The translations under genes and the position numbers were made by a program. Shown in pieces: positions 12,740-23,957 of a DNA stretch of 64,000 nt. Origin of the DNA: Pagrus major (Eukaryota; Chordata; Actinopteri; Spariformes; Sparidae); assembly GCF_040436345.1 (NCBI RefSeq), contig NC_133234.1, positions 7,812,446 through 7,876,445 of the forward strand. The letters run 5' to 3'. Each line of letters opens with the position of its first letter. Positions within the stretch are counted from its first letter, which is position 1. Under the pieces are notes generated by a model. That model was given only the letters and a program-made list of their open reading frames with translations. It was not told where the DNA came from and did not search any database.

Positions 12740-14903
12740 TACAGTATGTACAAACACAAATTGCCAGCAGCTCTTTATGTCACCATTTATCAAGCATGTT
12801 TTACTATCAGATTATATTTTTTCAAACAAGATTTCCTGACTTTTCACTAATGTATAAAATAATGCGCATGAACACATGGTACACTTAGGGACTGTATAAA
12901 AATAATTGTTGTGGAGAAAAGGGGGGCGAAACATATTCACTTAAAGCTGCTGTGAGTGATTGGTTAGTAACCATGTCTCTCTTTCCCACGCTCATGCTGT
13001 AAAAGAGAATAGAAATGTTCTGGTATCCCTGCCCATTTTATCCAATCAGGACCGAGAACTTCATAAACAGGTCGTCCTGCCTGCTCGTGAAAAGGGAAAG
13101 AGCAGGATCCTCCTGTTTGCTGCTGTGTCTGGCAATTATGGCTAAGCATTCATGTGGAAGGTTGAAGTTGTCTCAGTTAAAAAGCCAGTCTTTTGTGCAT
13201 TTTATTGAGGAGTTGCAGAGGATTATGGGATGTGCTAATGACTCCTCCATGGGCACAAAAAAAACACAAGTAACATTATGTAACCAGCTGGCTAAACCCC
13301 GGTGAAAATATGCTTCATAGATGACCTGAATGTTTTGTGTGGTTCAGGGACAAAAACATTTTGTATGGAAGTGTTTGTTCAGAAGAAAACACACCAGTTA
13401 AGTGCAGGGTGGGAACAGGAATTATAAGAAGTGTCCACAAGGTCATGAAGACCACTTTCTAAAATTTTGAAAAAGCAATAAAACCTCTTATCTAATCACA
13501 CTGCACGAGTGTAACATTTATGGCATGACCTTACGTTGCAGTGTATGGTTAACTGAATGTTCAGTTCATATGTTACTCAACAGGTTATTACAAACATAAT
13601 TTCCTTCCAGAGGAGCATTCACATTCAGAGAGATGCTGGGTTAGGTTTGTTCTGACTGCGGTAGAATTAAAAAGTATATTTTCAGAATTTTGTATAGAAT
13701 ATCTTTTGCGTTGAGCATTGAAATGTTTAAAGTATGCAATGGACGTTCTTGTTGCACTATGAGGGAGTTTGTGTGTATATGTCCTTGTTACTGTTCAGAA
13801 TACTTTGTGATCTTATCAATGTAGTTATGTTTTTTATACACTGATTACGCTGTTTCTGTTTGTCCTGGATTTTTGATAAAATATAAGCCTCTAATTTCAA
13901 TGAAGTTGTTACTTTGTGCTTGCAAAAAATGTATTATATAAACCTGGACTAATAAAAATACAAAGAGCATCCTTTGCCTTCCCATGATCACCCCGTCAGC
14001 AAAAAGAAAATATACCTAACCCTGCCCATTTTCAACACAACTCCTAGTCCAAAACTGTCCATAAAGTCCCTTAAGAGGAACAAGAATTCCCATTTAGAGA
14101 CCACAGGAGCCAGTAAATCTTCACCATGCACATACTTAGATGACTGAAACTGAAATCATAGTCAGACATTAAAAAACATTTCACCCCCCTGTGTGAAGTG
14201 GGCCAATGATAATGCATTTTCCGCTCTCTTCTCTGGTCAGGTATGGTGTTATGAATGACGTCTGTAATGTGATGAATTTCAGTGTTTTTTCCCAAGCCTG
14301 CTTCGTCACAGACACTTTTCTGAAACACTTCTCTCCTTTGACACTCTGACAGGATCTTCTACCCTTTATTTGCTCTTATGCTTCTGCAATAGCACAGTGT
14401 CTGCAGTTCACACACTGCACTGCTTATATGAGAAGAGCTACTGTATACTGCAGTCTGAGTCAGTGTATAGTTTTAGATGGATGTATAGGTGACGGGGATA
14501 AACTGAGAAAAGTAGGCTTTCCGCCAGTGTGTGGCCAGAGACAAGTTCTGAGGAGATGCGACAAAGTTAGAAAAAAGGGTTCACAGTGAGTCAGATCATG
14601 TTTTTCTTTTCATAGTCGAATGACTGGCCTGCACAGGGAGGCCACTACAGGGACTGTAAACATTTTTGTTTACAGAGTTATGAGAAAAAAATTAACTGTG
14701 AAATGAATAATTTTATTCTTGTCCTAACAGTCGAAATAAGGCTTTGGTCTTTAGTCACAGAAGGAAGCAATGACACTAACTGTGGCACTAACACAGATAA
14801 ACACATTTTCTAATGATGAAGTCACTTTTTTTACCCTTCTTGATGTTACAACTGCACTGTAATTATGCTCCAGTTAGGCGACAAACACACGTTACAGGGT
14901 TGG

Positions 14904-15019
<116 letters not shown>

Positions 15020-15795
15020 CATAATAAGTATATAAACATTAAAATCAAAAGACACTATGTTAAGCCAGACTGAAAAGGTGGCTCATAGCATAATGTAAAA
15101 TAACCTCTGCGGCAGGTTTGTGATACTTTCACGTTTTGTTCAGCAAGAGAATCTTCACAGATGAACACTGCTTTGATGGTTTTCGAAGCATAAATTAAAT
15201 TGCTAGAAGTAAAAAGCTAACAGCTATAAACAGACTACAGTGCAGTCGCATGACTTAAACATCACCACCACTAAGCGTCTCACTATACAATTACATGATT
15301 TCTGTAAATCGATCAACCTACAAGTTGTGAAGTTAGAGTTGGAATGTTTGCAACTAAAGTCGGCCTGTAAAGACGGACTAGTGAGTAGATGAGTCTCTGT
15401 GCTCGGCATGATGACGTTAATGTCCGCGACAACTTCTGTAGTCTCATTTAGCCACTTGTTAGCAAACATAAACGCTTTATGATTTAATTGTAGGACATTT
15501 ACCGATGTATTTTATGTCGCAGAACAAAACACGCAAATGACTTACGCCTGTGGTAACCGCAGACCTTATATCATGCATTTAACAGAAAACCCATTAACTA
15601 TACTCATTGACATTGACTGAGCTGCAGAGTGTGGATCTGTGATTGTAAGCCACTTACTGCCCCCATGTTCCTGCTCAACACCTGCTGCTTTGAGTTCTAT
15701 TATTTCTGATTATAATTATCATTATTACTTTACATCTCTATGTAAAACTTGCGTTGTGCTACTGTATATTCTCTTTCTTCCTGCTCTCTCTCTCT

Positions 15796-16006
15796 CAGCC
15801 CAATCAGTCGAAGTGCAGTTCTACTCGAGGTCTTCGCATGTTATCGGGGAGTTTTTCCTTGCCGCTGTCGCCATGACCTTTCTCATGTTGGGAATTGTTG
15901 GGTACTTTATACTTAATATAAAGAGTATGGTCAAACCCGCTTTGTAGAAAAAGTGCCCTGATATATTATGATTAAGCGCTATATAAATAAAATTGACTTG
16001 ACTGAA
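15796..16006 (+). mobile_element. LINE 3' UTR/tail
   Basis: Contains GAGTTTTTCCTTGCCGCTGT, then a block around GGGAATTGTTGGGTACTTTA, ending GCGCTATATAAATAAAATTG. This is a very common teleost non-LTR 3' tail. An apparent transmembrane-like frame over it is fortuitous. Confidence 0.75.
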
Positions 16007-16956
16007 TCATATGACACTGCAGTTGTTGAAAACATTAAAAGAGAATATTAAAGATGAAATTCAAAACTTGATGCATGTGGCATCCCTCTGCAGCAGGGTT
16101 TTAACAGCAACCAGTTACTGCAGAACTTGGCAGAACCACCACATGCAGTAATCTGTGAAACCTCGTGGCTGGTGCCGCTGGTTTCCATAGGTTTAAAGCC
16201 GTCAGCATGGTGTGAAATACGTCGCTTCAAGTGTGATGGGTCTGCATCTGACAGGCGTTAAGAGGCGCTGCTAACAGGACAGGTGTGACTGAAGAAGCCA
16301 ACCTACCCTGCTGTCAGACAGCTGTCAGTTCACCAGAGGAACACAAAATTCATATCACATACACTGCACTGCACGTCTTTTATTACCGTTGACTCTGACT
16401 ATAAACAACAGCATGAACAGTATTTAGACATTAGGATTATTCCAATTAATATTATATTAACATCTCAGCATTAACCTCCTCATGTCTGACTTGGACTTGT
16501 CTCTGACTCAAGTGCTCTTGACTGCATCCGTCCTTATTCACTAAAGTGGTCGCGTGGTTCATATGCAGTAACTGCATTGTGACATTTAAATGTCAAGGGT
16601 GGATAGCACACAATAAACAATTACAACCAAGTTGTATTCAGCAAAAATCCAATTCAATTACTGTGAAGAATTTCTAGGAAATGAAAAGTGTTTGTAACTG
16701 AATTATCGGATCCACTTTGTTAGCGGTGATTCTTCGACAGTACTAAGGCGATTGAGACAAGCGCGTCACAACTTCAAGTAGGAAACTCCACAGATGTGTA
16801 CTTGAGATCAAAATGAAGGGCCGATTTTGTAGATGTGCATGTCTGGCCCATGAGTACTGAGTACTAATGCACAACGTGAACATGTTGACAGGTTTCACAG
16901 CTGATGTGATCCCTACAGAGATACACCTTTTTGTCAAGGAGCTAAAATCCTTTTTA

Positions 16957-17015
16957 GGGGGCCCTGGTAACTCACCTGGTACAGCGTGCACCCCATGTAC
17001 CAGGGCTGATCCACC
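16957..17015 (+). repeat. tRNA-like head of a SINE, truncated
   Basis: GGGGCCCTGGTAACTCACCT with an A-box-like TGGTAACTCACCTGG, then CACCCCATGTACCAGGGC. It resembles the 5' half of tRNA-derived fish repeats. No B-box or acceptor stem closure follows, so it is not a tRNA gene. Confidence 0.45.
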
Positions 17016-17124
17016 AGACTCCATTCACATAAACAGAAATTTTATCATCTTAAAACAAACTTGGTTCTTCTTCCCATTGTTCCAACACTCACCAGCTCCG
17101 GTTTGGTCAAAATAAACTCTTAAA

Positions 17125-17161
17125 TCACATCCTCTCCTGAAAACTTCAGGAGAGGATGTGA
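17125..17161. repeat. perfect 17-bp hairpin with 3-nt loop
   Basis: TCACATCCTCTCCTGAA at 17125-17141, loop AAC, then the exact inverse at 17145-17161. It is the sharpest small palindrome I noticed. There is no U-run, and no gene ends nearby. Confidence 0.9.
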
Positions 17162-17886
17162 GTGGGAGGTCGGCCATCAGAGAAGCAGCGGGGAGAAACA
17201 AAGTGTGGGATCAGAATGTTTTCACATCTAAGCTGGTACCTATGTGATGTCTCTCTGTTGCCACAGTACACAGACGACATCACTTTGATCGTAATCCACA
17301 CAAATAATGCACTCTATGACTCATCTACTGTACAGATAGGTAGGCACTTACTGTAACAGAGAGGGGGTCAGTATCATGGAATTTACAGGTATTACAGCTT
17401 TGTACAGTGTAGAAATAAATAAAATACTTTATAAAAGACTCTTTTCCTTGACCATGGCATACTGTTCATATTACCTGATAAAGGTGCATGTTGCGTAATG
17501 TATTCCCAGAGTAGTTAGGAAGAATTGTTTCTGGTGACGTCAGTGTGTTTTGATAATAACATAGCGTATGTCACCACATGCAGGTCTGCCTTGCTGATCA
17601 ATGAGTAAAGCTGAATGGCATCATGCACTTAGGTAACCTGGTAATTGTCAGCTCTCTGTAGAAACCCCATTTCTTAAATGTCACGTAAACAGAGGATCTG
17701 GTTTCTTTCATTCAAGTGAGAGATTGTGTCCAAAACAAAAAGTCTCATTTAAACTGAAACGGAAATTGCTGTGAAAATTAGGTAGTTTCCTTGGCTGTAC
17801 AGTAAAATGAAAACACATTCCATAGTACGAAAAGATCAGTCCTTTAAAAGGGACATCATGTAGATCGTTCTGGGGGTGAGACATTG

Positions 17887-18343
17887 GCCGTAGAGATCTG
17901 CCTTCTCTCGAATATAATGGAACTAGATGGCACTCGGTTTGTGGTGCTCAAAGAGCAAAAAAAAAAAAAAAAAAAATTGAAAGACTCAACAGCAATGTCT
18001 CTTTTTAGAAATCGTGACACAGTTACACAAGATAATCCACAGACCTTGTTAGGAGCAGTGTCATGTAGGAACTATATCCTTTACTTAACACCGCGCAGAA
18101 GGAAATGTGCATCTACTCAAGGATGAGAGGCTAGCTTACTAAGCTGAGATGAGAATACCATGTGTTTCCTTCCGACCTTGTCACAAGCACAATGAGTAGT
18201 TGCACTTGAGTAACTGGGTCATGATTTCTAAATGAGACATTGCTCTTGAGTTTTTTAAATGTATTTTCTTGGCTCTTTGAGCACCACAAGCCGAGTGCAA
18301 TCTAGTTCCGTTATACTGGTGAGAAGGCAGACATCTCTACGGC
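17887..18343. repeat. 457-bp element with long imperfect inverted repeats
   Basis: The left arm from 17887 (GCCGTAGAGATCTGCCTTCT) pairs with the right arm ending at 18343 (AGAAGGCAGACATCTCTACG). The pairing runs through GTGGTGCTCAAAGAGC and on to AGCAATGTCTC/GAGACATTGCT, about 150 bp per arm with mismatches and an A19 run at 17959-17977. A MITE-like foldback; I recall similar blocks in other fish genomes. Confidence 0.7.
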
Positions 18344-21300
18344 TGATATCTCCAAAACTCGGCAACTCACTCCATCACAGTCTAGATGGATAAATAGCAC
18401 TACAGGTACAGCCAATTATGACCATTAGACAGAAACCAACAATAAAAACCCTTCTAAGGATGCAGGACTGCAATCCTTTCAGTCTTAAAGCTGAAGCCGG
18501 TGTTTTCCACTTAGTACGTGATGGGCTCTTTGAAAGTACAGTCCTCTTGTGATGAATTTGTTCCAGCCTCAACTTAATTTACAGACATTTCTTACCAAAC
18601 AGCTCCGTAGAAATTCTTACGAAGCTGCTGATGAGCTCTGCACACACAACACTGGATGCTGACGTTATAGGCTGAGATGCGCTTGATTTAATCATCAACA
18701 TGTCACACCTTTTGTCATGTTATTACTGAGGCAAAAGATGATCAGCTCTTCTGTAAACTTAAGCTATCTAAGGTCAAACACAAACACGCCCAAAATGCTC
18801 GACCGGCCTCGTGCCAGCAGCATCACATACTCATACAGATCCTCAATCACACACGGTATGCAGCTGTTTTACAACAGCTCATAAACAGCAGGGATGTCTC
18901 TGAGGAGTGTCATTCCAGTGTATTCTGGAGAATCTGCGGACCGATAAGCAATACGAGCATGTACGCAAACTGCACGAACACCGGCACAACACAACACAGT
19001 TTATCAGTCAAAACACCCACGTTATCAACACGGGATAACAGTGGTAAAAGGGGTAAAAGAACATTTTTTTAAAAAAAAGAAACAAATGGAAATAATAAAT
19101 CATAAAGACTGAGTGGCTTTTACCAGACGTGTGCACAGCCAGGCTGCTGCAACTTACAACACTCACACGCCCACACACACCCTTAGATGCTCAAGGCTGT
19201 TTAAACAAGGGACACTGTAATACAAGAGACAATAAAGTCGACCAAGACACACAGCAACCACTATGGGCTCACGTAACACAGCTGTTGATTTTCTGGCGTT
19301 GCTGATGTCAACTGAACACTTCTTGGACATGAATCCTTTTCATGTTTTCAGAAAACTTTGTCAATTTTTCAAAATCTCAGATCGTTAATGGACAAATTTT
19401 TGGGCTTGCTTATCGTGCATTCCCTAGAAACAGTCACCAAAGCAGTTTGCTTTGCATTAGTGCACAAAATTACTTACAGATGACACCTGGGGGCTAATAC
19501 CCACACCTGCTGCCTTGAGGACTTCCGGGTGTGCTCACACGCTGCCATTTGATAATTAAGTGTTTGCAACAACACTTTGCCTGATACTGCTCCAAAGTGG
19601 TAACTAAAACATAGAATTCACCACACCAGTCCAGTTTTGGTGGTGGTTCACCTGTAAGCTCGTTTTAGGGACGAAAATCATCAGCAGGATGGAAGAAGCA
19701 GGAGTTTATGTTGGGTTCAGCATGAATATTATTATGGCAGAGCCTCCACTTGTATGTCTTCATATTAGAAATCTATTCTTCTGGATGAGGCTGATAATTG
19801 TCTGTGTAGGTTCTGTGTGTGTGCACCATGAAGAGACGTCAACTTTCACTTTCTCGTGCAACCCTGTGATGTATAATCAAAACTAAAAGACCCTGATACC
19901 TTAAAATTATTAAATATATGCATTTATTAATAGTTCTGAGAAATACTTTACATCCTCATAAGTTTTATCTGATAAAAACTTTCAAAATAGCATGCTTCTT
20001 GTATGTACAGTACAACTAGAAGAGTTTATTGCTTTATTAATTGCATAACTGTATGTCTGATCCACCTTATGTATTCATGAGATGGAAATTACGTAAAGCA
20101 AACAAAGCATCTGAGCTCAACTGAGCCATATATTTGTATTTGCGAGAACCGCAGGATAATAAAGAATGTCTGAGCGAGCTCTGATAAACCTGCACACACT
20201 TCACCGTCTCAACTTACCAACCCCAAGAAAGTTAGATATGGGAGTGTACATAGGTTGGGCTTATGGTTAAACTCACCTTCTTTCCAAGTTCTCCAAGTTT
20301 GTGCAGCCATGACCATTATACTGAACACGACATTTTAATAGCACCTGAGTGAAACATCGAGGAAGACATTGCACTGGGTTGTTTTTAACTTTTTCATCAA
20401 CTGCAAAGTAATAAGACAGCATCTCCACTTGAAACATTGCTTTTCCCCGAATGGTAACATTATTTCCTGCAATTTTTATTTCCATGCGCTGGAGAGCTCT
20501 TCATCTCTGGTGACGCAGAATCTCTGGCCCCGCGTCGAGCCATTAGTCCCTTTCCGCTTTCATTTCTTTGTTCTGCTCTCGAGAAAAGAAGATGGGGAGG
20601 GAAAATGTTAACTCGACTGGTGTGTGTCTGTGATGAACGCGGGTGCACAGATAGAGACTTGCTTCTAAGACAGAACAGCGTTGTGATTGAATGATTTACA
20701 CAGATATGTTAGAGGGAGACATTATCAGTCATGTGGGAACATATGTCGAGGTCTGCCATACAGACACTTGTTCACTGGCACCACTTCAAGTGTTTTGCAA
20801 TCTACAGTATGTAACGAAATGACTAAACTGTGCAAAATCACTGCATGAGGATCTTTCATTGGAGCTAGAGCCCTGGTGGCAAGATGCTTCTTCTTTGTTG
20901 TCCTTACATGTAGCATAGCAATGAGCTACAGCTTTACTCCCCCATGTTTGCTTTATCTTATATGAAATGACATAACCTGCTTTTGGAAGTACAACAGACC
21001 TGGCAACTCCAGTATTTTAGCCCCAACTTCGATGCCACACATTCAGGATAACGTTCACTGGTATCTGGGGCCTTGCATCAGTTAAGAGATCATATGATGA
21101 ATTGCAGAGAAATTAGAGAAAGAGGCCTGTGGTCTGATTACAAGGTCAAATCACAGGCCTGGCTTGATTAGTGTTTCTGGGAAAAGGGAAAACAGAACAC
21201 AAGGTGCACTTGTTCAGGGGACTTGAGCCTGATGTGCGTTCTCGTCGACTTTCGTTGAATGTCTCGTCATGTGTAACGTCAAACAGAGATAATTTTTAGT

Positions 21301-21837
21301 TTTGGTGATTATTTCTGCTCCTGTCTTGCATGAAAACAAAAGTGAATGCTGATTTTTTCATTTAATCCAACCATGATCTTTTCCAAAACCTAGCCGAGCA
21401 CTTTTAATTGCTAAGTCCAGTAGTGTATGTCCTAAATTTAAGTATATTTATTGCCCAAATCTGACCAAACTGTGACTGAGAAGTACAAATATTGTTTTAA
21501 AAACCTGAAAGCTCGCTGAAGCGTCGCTTCTGCATCCTGCAAAACCATGGCCATCTGGGTGAAATACCAAGTTTTTAGGGAGTCCCCTTGTCAGGAGGGG
21601 CTTCTGTATTGTGCCAGCTAATAATATTATAAGATAAAACAAAACTGCAGGGACAAATAATTAGTACAACTGCCCCCTCCAGCTCCTATACAAATAAAAT
21701 CAATTAAAGGTCATTATAGCAGTTAGCTAAGTAAACTGTAACTTTAAGCTAGCAGGATTTAGCTGTCAAAAACAGCTTTGTTTTCGGTGAAGACATACTA
21801 TACTATTGGGAAGTAGTAAAAATATATGTCATGAACA
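18344..21837. other. no gene seen
   Basis: No family-level protein match by eye in six frames. Small frames of 60-80 aa look random. Confidence 0.55.
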
Positions 21838-22211
21838 GCCAATAATAGGATAGAATAGAATACCAGTATCACAAACTGGCATGGTTTGTGGTTTGTGCAC
21901 AGGACAGGAAGGCCGTGCAGCGGATGATTAAAGGTGCAATATGTAAGATTTGGCCACCTCTCAAATTCATGCGACTGCAAACCAATAGCGGGCAGCATAT
22001 ATATACCAGAGTAACTGCTAACTGTTGGTTAACTTCGGTGAAGTGAGATGTCTGCACAGAGCCCAAAGGATACTTAAAGACACCCACCCCAGCCACAGTC
22101 TGTTCACCCTGCTGCCAGCTGGACAAAAGATACAGACGTATCCCCTGCCACACCAGCAGACTACAGAGCAGCTTCTTTCCTCAAGATGTGAGACTCCTTA
22201 TTTATCCTCTC
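21838..22211 (+). mobile_element. LINE ORF2 C-terminal remnant (L2/CR1-like), split by later insertions
   Basis: The sequence at 21870-21930 translates as ITNWHG then, after a shift, QDRKAVQRMIK. At 22048-22211 it reads RCLHRAQRILKDTHPSHSLF then LLPAGQKIQTY. These match the C-terminal end of non-LTR reverse transcriptase polyproteins. The two blocks are separated by a foreign MITE fragment at 21928-22032, and the LINE is cut at 22211 by the TTAA transposon. The 3' UTR probably resumes at 27755. Old and not coding. Confidence 0.7.
21928..22032 (+). repeat. MITE fragment, 'AGGTGCAATATGTAAG' family
   Basis: Begins TTAAAGGTGCAATATGTAAG and lies between two halves of the LINE remnant. A related copy lies in the opposite orientation near 5940-6043, ending CTTACATAGTGCATCTTTAA. 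The right boundary is not clean. Confidence 0.55.
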
Positions 22212-22215
22212 TTAA

Positions 22216-22235
22216 AGCTAGGGTCTGTAATCCTG
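22216..22235 (+). repeat. left terminal inverted repeat of the 5.5-kb element
   Basis: Twenty bases identical to the reverse complement of 27731-27750. The TTAA target duplication sits immediately outside, at 22212-22215. Confidence 0.95.
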
Positions 22236-22474
22236 GAAAACTAGCAAGAGAGCGAGCAAGAATTGAAAAATGCACCTCCTCCTGCCTCCTCTAAGTTCCT
22301 CCCCCCTGCTCCCCCTCCCGTCAGTGAGTCCGTCCAAGCCACGCCCCCACACACAGGAACGCGCACAGCCGCACACCAAAAATGACAAGCGGCACGGAGA
22401 GGGAAGCTAACCTGGAGCTAACCTAAAGAGCTAGCTATTTCGGAGTATTTTGGAGGACAACAACGAACAGAATC

Positions 22475-23578
22475 ATGTCTCATTTATCTGTAAGTAAACT
22501 ATATTATTATGTTTTTTGTTTTGTTTTCTAGCACATCAGTCTGTGCAGACCCAGAGGCAGGTCGGGTCTGAATCTGCCGAATCTCTCCAAGGATCCGGCT
22601 GGATACAGACCCATCAGCTAAATTACATTGTAATACGTGTTACGTGTTATTCACTGACAAACGTGTTTTATTTTTATTATTATTGTTATTAGTCACATAG
22701 CATGTAATAGCAACTCGGTTTTTTCATTGACAATAATGCAGGGTAATGCAGAAGTGTTAGAGAAGTAAATTTGGGCCAATATGTCAATTTTACTCTAAAA
22801 ATTAGTTAGACAGAAATGCTATTAGGCTAACGATATCTTTGTTGTTTGATTGTTAGAGTTTACATGATCAGAGCACTGGCTCAGATCCGAGCTACAGTCC
22901 GCAACCGAGCACGTCTTCAGCTCCAAGAGGACGCGGTCGTGCTAGAGCCAGAGGAGGCCGTGCTCGAGGGGCTGCAAGGGGCAGAGGCCGAGGAACTCGA
23001 GGTCAAGGACGTGGAGCAAGCCGGACTGCGACTGGAGAGCGTTTACAAGATGAGGATATTCAACGAATGGAGAATCTGCAAGCTCAAAGAATTGCAGAAG
23101 AGCAGGTAGCCTTTCTAAAATAGCCTTTTGCCCCCCATGATCTCCACATTATCTAGAACGGTAAACAATGACATGCCATTTACTGTGAGCACAACATTTC
23201 TTTTAGTTTATTGTCATTCATAAACTGTAAAAGAAAAATATAAACAAATTAAATTTTCAACTCTGGTCTGGCAACAAACCAAAAATAATATTAGTAATAA
23301 TAAAGGACAAGGTCTAATCTTCTTGATGAACTGTTTTTTTTTACAGGCTAGAATTGGACGACTGAGCTTGGAAGAATCCCATCAGGTGCTTCAGATCTGC
23401 CTTACAAGGGACCCAAGCCTCCTGTTCGACGTCCTGCAGATCTCAGCATCAGTGGCAATATGGGGCACTGGGTGCTGGGCACAGAGTGGTTATTCCTAGT
23501 TGCTGTGTCTGGAAAATCAGAGACCGCTACCCAGACCCCAATGGACAGTACAAGGGTTTTGTCCCTAGCAGAGTCTGA
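22475..23578 (+). pseudogene. P2X7-tail ('ballast') domain protein with RG-rich N-terminus, transposon-borne, core deleted
   Basis: Three exons with consensus splice sites: 22475-22489 (MSHLS, donor GTAAGT), 22857-23105 and 23347 onward. Exon 2 encodes 83 residues: a Ser/Pro start, an Arg-Gly tract of about 30 residues (GRGRARARGGRARGAARGRG) and a charged helix (ERLQDEDIQRMENLQAQ). Exon 3 starts with a helix ending [11 protein letters not shown], as in P2X7 intracellular-domain proteins. It then passes into another frame and stops at TAG 23497-23499. In the +1 frame from about 23437 to TGA 23576-23578 the sequence reads [17 protein letters not shown] then [16 protein letters not shown], the typical end of the P2X7 tail. 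The Cys/His-rich zinc and nucleotide-binding core between these parts is absent, so a frame-shifting deletion has removed it. It has no transmembrane or ATP-binding ectodomain, so it is not a p2rx7 receptor gene. Confidence 0.75.
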
Positions 23579-23723
23579 AAAGAGATCTAAAGATTTACAC
23601 TGAAGCCCTGCCATTTATATGGCAACATTTGGACTGAGGTTTACATTATGCACATAACAAGGTTGTTTATATTTTACTTTTATTTAAAATTTGTCTCTTG
23701 TTATTTATATTTTGTCATTTTTG

Positions 23724-23729
23724 AATAAA
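23724..23729 (+). terminator. poly(A) signal of the P2X7-tail-like gene
   Basis: AATAAA about 145 nt after the ancestral stop codon at 23576 and in the same strand. It faces the opposing signal at 23849-23854. Confidence 0.6.
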
Positions 23730-23848
23730 ACTTTTGAAAAAGATGAATGCCTTTCATTGTACTATATCTGCAAAACAAGCAATAGATTTTCTCACCACCA
23801 CATTCAAAATAAGTGATTACAAACAACAACAAAATTGGTATAACTCTT

Positions 23849-23854
23849 TTTATT
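23849..23854 (-). terminator. poly(A) signal of the minus-strand transposase gene
   Basis: AATAAA on the minus strand about 105 nt past the transposase stop at 23958. The two element genes therefore end convergently about 120 bp apart. Confidence 0.55.
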
Positions 23855-23957
23855 GTTACATAAATAATCTGTAGATTTTCAAGAATAGTATATACATGGT
23901 GTTTCCAGGGATGGGAGACAGGTCAGGCTGTGTGGAGTAGTTGTCAGCTGTGGTGAT

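Noticed and set aside
13015-13305. 96-codon plus-strand frame
   Set aside because: Overlaps a minus-strand frame and a repeat-like region with CCAATCAGG; no conserved motif.
15639-15947. Open frame with a convincing transmembrane-like segment and a possible splice acceptor
   Set aside because: The underlying DNA is the common LINE 3' tail (TTTTTCCTTGCCGCTGTCGC ... GCGCTATATAAATAAAATTG); the hydrophobic stretch is a by-product.
16957-17015. tRNA gene
   Set aside because: A-box-like part only; no B-box, no closing acceptor stem. A SINE head fragment is more likely.
22475-23578. A p2rx7 receptor gene
   Set aside because: No transmembrane segments or ATP-binding ectodomain, and it lies wholly inside a transposon.
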